A stretch of 27,547 bases of DNA from Cacconaster sp964598495 (GTDB taxonomy: Bacteria > Bacteroidota > Bacteroidia > Bacteroidales > UBA932): NCBI GenBank assembly GCA_964598495.1, contig CAZRBY010000024.1, forward strand, positions 1-27,547, in the 5' to 3' direction. Shown here piece after piece: positions 22,705 to 27,547 of this stretch. How positions within the stretch are numbered: the first letter of the stretch is position 1; the number at the start of each line of letters is the position of its first letter. The position numbers and the translations under genes were made by a program. The notes beneath the pieces are model-generated. The model did no database searches, had not been told where the DNA came from, and worked only from the letters and a program-made list of their open reading frames with translations.

Positions 22705-24060
22705 ATGAAAAATAGCCGTATTCTCGTTGTTGACGATAATGAAAGTGTACTGAGTGCACTTGAACTATTGCTCCAACCTCTTTGCAAGGAGTTGGTTACT
22801 TCGATTACTCCCAATCGGATTCCCACTCTGTTAAGGTCCCATTTTGACGTTGTGCTGCTTGATATGAACTTTTCTGCCGGAATAAATACCGGAAATGAAG
22901 GGCTTTATTGGCTTAAACGCATTTTGGAGCATGATCCCAACATTTCAGTAATAATGATTACAGCTTACGGCGATGTGGAATTGGCAGTACGGGCAGTAAA
23001 AGAGGGAGCAGTCGATTTTGTATTGAAACCCTGGGAAAACAGTAAGCTACTTGCGACCATAAACGCGGCTATTCAACTGCGAAACTCGAAAAAAGAGATT
23101 AAATCTCTGAAAGAAAAAGAGCAAAACATCAAATCAGCAGTAAATAAGCAATCTTCTATCATAGGCGAATCGCCCAAATTTAAGGAAGTGCTGGAAATCG
23201 TAAGGAAGGTGGCTAAAACCGATGCCAACGTGCTGATTACCGGAGAAAATGGTACGGGGAAGGAGGTAATCGCCAAGGAGCTACACCAGCAATCACTTCG
23301 CAGAAATGAGCTGATGATCAGCGTGGATATGGGTTCGCTCTCCGAAACTCTCTTCGAAAGTGAGCTTTTCGGACATGTGAAAGGCTCATTTACCGATGCA
23401 AAAGAGGACCGTGCCGGAAAATTTGAAATCGCAAAAGGAAGCACTCTGTTCCTGGATGAAATAGCCAACCTTTCGTTGCCTTTACAGGCAAAATTGCTGA
23501 CCGCATTGCAAAACAGAGAGATAGTAAGGGTGGGTTCCAATAAAAAAATCCCGATTGATATCCGCCTGATTTGCGCCACAAATGCCAATTTACCGGAATT
23601 GGTTAAATCCGGACAGTTCCGTGAAGATTTACTCTATAGAATAAATACCATTCAAATAGAGATTCCTCCTTTGCGCGAACGCATTTCGGATATTCCTTTG
23701 CTTGCCGATTTTTTCCTGAATCTTTACCGCAACAAATACAAAAAAGAGAATTTGATAATCAGTGCAGATGCTAAGGAAAAAATGAGCAGGTACACTTGGC
23801 CGGGCAATGTGCGTGAATTACAACACACTATCGAAAAAGCTGTCATTTTAAGCGACAAAAATATGCTTGATGCCGATGATTTCTTTTTTGATAAAAAATA
23901 TGAAGAGCAGGAAAAAATGTTCGGCACTTTGGAGGAGATGGAAAAGGCAATGATTGAAAAGAGCCTGAAACTTCAAGAGGGAAACTTGAGCGCAGTTGCT
24001 GCTCAACTGGGCATTACCCGCCAAACTCTCTACAATAAACTGAAAAAATACAACTTGTAA
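22705..24060 (+). CDS. sigma-54-dependent response regulator (NtrC family)
   Basis: A 451-residue activator of sigma-54 RNA polymerase. The receiver domain (1-120) has D10, D11, phospho-acceptor D53 (LLDMNF), T86 and K108. The AAA+ domain (about 150-380) has Walker A GENGTGKE (180-187) and Walker B TLFLDEI with D251/E252. The sigma-54 contact loop, normally GAFTGA, is GSFTDA (227-232): the Phe-Thr pair is kept, while A and G are changed. The arginine-containing part RTDL-like region is seen as REDLLYRIN. A Fis-type HTH ends the protein (NLSAVAAQLGITRQTLYNKL). The kinase gene starts 1 bp after its stop, and the ABC operon is divergent, so the likely target is that operon. Confidence 0.95.
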   Translation: MKNSRILVVDDNESVLSALELLLQPLCKELVTSITPNRIPTLLRSHFDVVLLDMNFSAGINTGNEGLYWLKRILEHDPNISVIMITAYGDVELAVRAVKEGAVDFVLKPWENSKLLATINAAIQLRNSKKEIKSLKEKEQNIKSAVNKQSSIIGESPKFKEVLEIVRKVAKTDANVLITGENGTGKEVIAKELHQQSLRRNELMISVDMGSLSETLFESELFGHVKGSFTDAKEDRAGKFEIAKGSTLFLDEIANLSLPLQAKLLTALQNREIVRVGSNKKIPIDIRLICATNANLPELVKSGQFREDLLYRINTIQIEIPPLRERISDIPLLADFFLNLYRNKYKKENLIISADAKEKMSRYTWPGNVRELQHTIEKAVILSDKNMLDADDFFFDKKYEEQEKMFGTLEEMEKAMIEKSLKLQEGNLSAVAAQLGITRQTLYNKLKKYNL

Positions 24061-24061
24061 G

Positions 24062-25405
24062 ATGTTCAGAAATACATTTATTCGTTTTATAGCAAATATC
24101 CTATTGCTTATTGCCTTTTCGGCACTCTCAATGTGGATATTGTTGAGCTCTGCATCAAACATGTATCTCATATTATCGATGTTTGCCATAGTTGTAGTTG
24201 TTTACAGGATCATCAAATTATATAATTCCGCACCTGAAAAGATAGCCTATTTTTTCAATGCTGTAGAAAACGAAGATTCGACGCTACATTTCCCCGAAAA
24301 TACACTCCATAAGGCTAACGATGAGATGAATAAGAGCCTGAATCGTATCAATAAATTGATCCAGGAGGCAAAATTCAGAAATAGGGAACAGGAGCAATAT
24401 TACAGCTTGATGCTGGAACAGGTAGCGACTGGAATAGTGGTGATGAATGAAAGCGGAAATGTGTTACAAGCCAATTCCGCAGCAAAAAATCTTCTAAATT
24501 ACCCGACATTTTACCATATCGAGCAGCTGAAACGCATTGACGCCAATCTCTTCAATACATTTGAGCGTTTGATCAACGGTGAAACTCATCAATTCCTGAA
24601 GCTGACCTATAAAAACAATATTACACAGCTCTCATTAAGGGCCACTTCATTTCATAGCCATGGGGAAAACTTGCGCATAATCTCAGTACACGACATCAGC
24701 CACGAGTTGGACGCAAAAGAGCTCGACTCCTGGATGAAACTTATTCGAGTGCTGACGCACGAAATAATGAACTCCATTACTCCTATAACTTCGCTTAGCG
24801 AGACCTTATTGCGCTATTATGCCTTTTCGGACGACTCCCCGGCAAACATTAACGATAAGACCATCTCAAACACCATCAAAGGGCTTGAGCTTATCAACGA
24901 AAGAGGCAGCGGCCTGATAAGATTTGTCGAATCCTACCGCAAACTGACCAAACTATCCAAGCCTATATTGCAGACCGTCTCGCTAAAAACCTTTATAGAC
25001 CATCTCCTGATGCTGCTCTCACACGAAGAACACTTCAGCAGAATCAAGTTCTCGGTGAAAATCAATCCGGAAGATCTGAGCGTTGAAGCCGATGAAGCTC
25101 AATTGTCGCAAGTCTTCATTAATTTAATAAAAAATGCAATACAGGCGGTGGAAAAAGTCGATGCCCCTCAGATAGAGATTTCAGCCCTTAAAAAAGAGGA
25201 CGGACATACACAAATCTCCGTTCAGGATAATGGCGAAGGCATTCCTGCCGAAATAATTGAGCAGATTTTTATCCCCTTCTTTACCACTAAGGAAAATGGC
25301 TCCGGCATCGGACTCAGCCTCTCACGCCAAATAATGAAAAACCACGGCGGCACCCTCGACGCCCACTCCATACCGGGCAAAACGGTGTTTGTGTTGAATA
25401 TGTAA
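24062..25405 (+). CDS. sensor histidine kinase with minimal extracytoplasmic region
   Basis: A 447-residue inner-membrane kinase. Two helices (about 8-29 and 34-52) are joined by only a few residues, so there is no periplasmic sensor domain. A linker and a PAS-like domain (about 110-215, LEQVATGIVVMNESGNVLQAN) follow. The H-box is RVLTHEIMNSITP with H233, the N-box FINLIKNAIQAV, and G-boxes VQDNGEGIP and GSGIGLSLSRQI. It resembles NtrB/NtrY-type partners of sigma-54 regulators. Bce-type intramembrane kinases, which sense through their ABC transporter, share the two-helix layout, but these two groups are not closely alike in sequence here. It is co-transcribed with the regulator gene. Confidence 0.93.
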   Translation: MFRNTFIRFIANILLLIAFSALSMWILLSSASNMYLILSMFAIVVVVYRIIKLYNSAPEKIAYFFNAVENEDSTLHFPENTLHKANDEMNKSLNRINKLIQEAKFRNREQEQYYSLMLEQVATGIVVMNESGNVLQANSAAKNLLNYPTFYHIEQLKRIDANLFNTFERLINGETHQFLKLTYKNNITQLSLRATSFHSHGENLRIISVHDISHELDAKELDSWMKLIRVLTHEIMNSITPITSLSETLLRYYAFSDDSPANINDKTISNTIKGLELINERGSGLIRFVESYRKLTKLSKPILQTVSLKTFIDHLLMLLSHEEHFSRIKFSVKINPEDLSVEADEAQLSQVFINLIKNAIQAVEKVDAPQIEISALKKEDGHTQISVQDNGEGIPAEIIEQIFIPFFTTKENGSGIGLSLSRQIMKNHGGTLDAHSIPGKTVFVLNM

Positions 25406-25438
25406 TCACTTTCTTTTCCCTTTTCGGGTTCAAAGTGC

Positions 25439-25446
25439 TATGTTTG
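25439..25446 (+). promoter_or_regulatory. -7 element upstream of the TonB-dependent receptor
   Basis: TATGTTTG matches TAnnTTTG, 45 bp before the ATG at 25492. No TTTG -33 is seen. A 10-bp inverted repeat (TTTTCGGGTT 25421-25430 with AACCCGAAAA 25478-25487) encloses it. Confidence 0.45.
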
Positions 25447-25491
25447 CGCTTTCCTTTTCTTAACCGAATAGTCAAGTAACCCGAAAAAAAA

Positions 25492-27547
25492 ATGATTAAC
25501 CTGAGATTGTTGGGATTCGAGCGCTTTTTTTATAAAAAATCAAGCGTTTGGAAACGTTTGTACATAGTTTTGGCGGTAGGTTTGCTATTGTTATGCATCC
25601 TGTCAAATGCTTATGCTGCGCCGATAGGCCAAATAGAAAAAGTTGCTATCTACAAACAGGCAGAAATAGTTGATATCGAACAACAAGCAGATAAAGTCGA
25701 AATCAACCCACAAACAGACACAATTCGTGAAGATAAGTTGGATGAGATAATAGTAACAGCGTACAAAGCCTCATTGCCGTTGAAACTTTCGGCGAAAATG
25801 GTGAATATCATTTTACCAAAGCAGATTGAGCGTTCGCCAGTCAAAAGTATAGAGGATTTACTCAATTATCACTCAGGAGTCGATGTGCTTCAGCGCGGAC
25901 CTCACGGGGTGCAGGCAGATATAACGCTCCGCGGCGGCTCATTCGACTAGACTGCAATTCTTATGAATGGAGTCAACCTCACCAATCCTCAAACCGGACA
26001 CTACAGTTTCGATATTCCTATAAACCTTTCAGATATTGAGCGTATTGAGATAGTTCAGGGACCCTCATCTCTTATTTTTGGTGCGAGCGCATTTTCCGGA
26101 GGGATAAATATTATCACAAAAAAGGATATTAAGACCAATGCATTTTTGAAGCTGGAGGGTGGTATGCATGCCCTTTTCAATGCAGAAGTGCGAGGTGCTT
26201 TAAGGGCAAAATCCTCGGTGCACTCTCTCTCGGCCGGTTATAAGCGCTCTGACGGCTATATTGCCAACAGCGATTACAATATTATGAATTTCCTTTGGCA
26301 GAGCAGTTTTGATATTGATGGATCCTATATCGATATTCAGGCTGGCGTGAATGATAAGAAATATGGCGCCAATACCTTCTATGCCGCTGCATTTCCGAAC
26401 CAGTATGACGATACTCAGGGATTGTTTTTTTCTATAAAAGGAGAAACAAACGGGAAAATCAAATTTATCCCTCAGCTCTACTGGAGCAGGCACTATGATG
26501 AGTTTCATCTTTTCAGACCGGGAACTCCGGAGATTCCTTCCTGGTACAAGGCTCCAAACTATCACCAAACCGATGTTTATGGACTCAACCTCAATATTCA
26601 ATATATCTCTAAACTTGGAATTACCCGTTTTGGGGGAGAGTTCCGCAATGAAGGGGTGTTGAGCAGCAATTTGGGTAAACCGATGCGTCAACCGAGGGAT
26701 TACTACACTATGTGGGACAATCGCTCTGATATCAACTTTTTTGCCGAACACAACTTTGTTATTGATAAGCTGACTCTTTCACTCGGCGCGCTTTATAACT
26801 ACAATACCGCTCTCGCCGACACCTTGAAAGCTGGCGGTTTTTATCCAGCAGTCAATCTTTCCTATCGACCGACCAATTCCGTTACTCTTTACACTTCTTG
26901 GAGTAAGGCGACAAGAATGCCGACCTTTACCGATTTATATTATAAGGCGGGAAAACATCGGGGTTTTGCCGGGCTTGCTCCCGAATATACGCAGTCGGTA
27001 GAATTGGGAATGCGTTTTAGCAGACCGGTGGTCGCTGCCAATCTGAATGCCTTTTATACCAAAGGTGACAATATGATTGATTGGATTTTCAGCACTAAAG
27101 ATTCACTCTATCACGCCGAGAACCGCTCAGCCTTGAGTACTTATGGGGCGAGTGTAGACGCAAGTATAAACGTTTCATGTTGGTTGGGGGAGAGACAGCC
27201 CTTCGAGCAGTTGAGGTTTGGTTATCAATATATCTCGGAAAAAAGCGATAATGACAGCCAGGTTAATCCGATATCGGCTTATGTTTCCAACTATCTGAGG
27301 CATAAATTTACGCTCGGCATTGAGCATCGTATCATTAAAAATCTCATTTTTTCCTGGAATTTACGTTATCAGGAGCGCGCAGGCAATTATTTGAAGTATA
27401 TTCCCGCTACGGCTGCTGAAAAAGCACACGAAGTCATAACACCATACGAGCCCTTTGTGCTGATAGATTTGAAAGCAAATTATGCACTTGGGAAGCTCAG
27501 TATTTTCGTCAATCTCAACAATATTCTCAATACCACACACGTGGATT
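25492..27547 (+). pseudogene. TonB-dependent receptor with an in-frame amber stop (3' end cut by window edge)
   Basis: An outer-membrane receptor that imports a ligand using energy from TonB. Residues about 22-43 are hydrophobic and end in ANAYA-like signal cleavage (NAYAAP). The TonB-box region is near DEIIVTAYKA, followed by the plug domain (VKSIEDLLNYHSGVDVLQRG... ADITLRGGSFD). TAG at 25948-25950 stops the frame at codon 153. From 25951 to the window edge the same frame has 532 further codons without a stop and encodes the rest of the plug (ILMNGVNLTNPQTGHYSFDI, IERIEIVQGPSSLIFGASAF) and much of the barrel. Related receptors have RGGSFDQT there, so CAG to TAG is the likely change. The ligand is unknown. 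It lies 86 bp after the kinase gene. Confidence 0.88.

Noticed and set aside
25948..25950. TAG read as glutamine by a changed genetic code, as in some phages of Bacteroidota
   Set aside because: TAG ends the PHP gene and all three permease genes here, so it works as a stop in this genome.
1..27547. Insertion sequences or phage genes
   Set aside because: No transposase, integrase or phage structural gene was seen in any frame; only repeats and gene remnants are present.

Overview
The window looks like chromosomal DNA of a Bacteroidales-type Bacteroidota. The evidence is several promoters of the TTTG-N19-TAnnTTTG kind, a SusC/BtuB-like TonB-dependent receptor, S9 dipeptidyl peptidases with Bacteroidota features, few Shine-Dalgarno sites, and double-length FtsX-like ABC permeases. 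Three runs of exactly 10 N (1755-1764, 2533-2542, 4322-4331) are nominal assembly gaps: each breaks an otherwise intact gene, and each would be in frame only if the missing length were 2 mod 3.

Left end (1-1700): an AT-rich accessory stretch with the end of an unknown gene, an unknown membrane-anchored protein, a frameshifted secreted-protein remnant, an RHS-core-like remnant, short intergenic repeats and a strong hairpin terminator. Next, on the minus strand, is a three-gene operon (5919 down to 1700): a DUF5009/NagX-like membrane acyltransferase, a YfcE-type metallophosphoesterase and an S9 peptidase. rsmE diverges from it. A second minus-strand operon (11370 down to 6842) carries a small conserved membrane protein, mutL, a rhomboid protease, a membrane-anchored EEP-family phosphoesterase and a YrdC/TsaC-like protein. 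Opposite it run ispF, tRNA-Gln(CTG), a secreted PHP phosphoesterase and tRNA-Met(CAT) with a 21-bp hairpin terminator.

Right part (13560-25405): the most interesting block. Five minus-strand genes encode an ABC system (ATPase, three different roughly 780-aa FtsX-like permeases, second ATPase). Two plus-strand genes encode a sigma-54 activator of the NtrC type and a histidine kinase with almost no extracytoplasmic domain. The 247-bp divergent region holds a sigma-54-like -24 element with a poor -12, two palindromes upstream of it, and a housekeeping-type promoter for the regulator. I infer a transporter module switched on by its own two-component system, possibly sensing through the permeases as Bce-type modules do. 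The spacers after all three permeases, together with the last roughly 130-160 bp of each permease gene, are near-identical repeats with 7-bp-period arms, although the permease bodies are clearly diverged.

The window ends inside a TonB-dependent receptor that is open throughout except for one TAG at codon 153, at a position where related receptors usually have glutamine.
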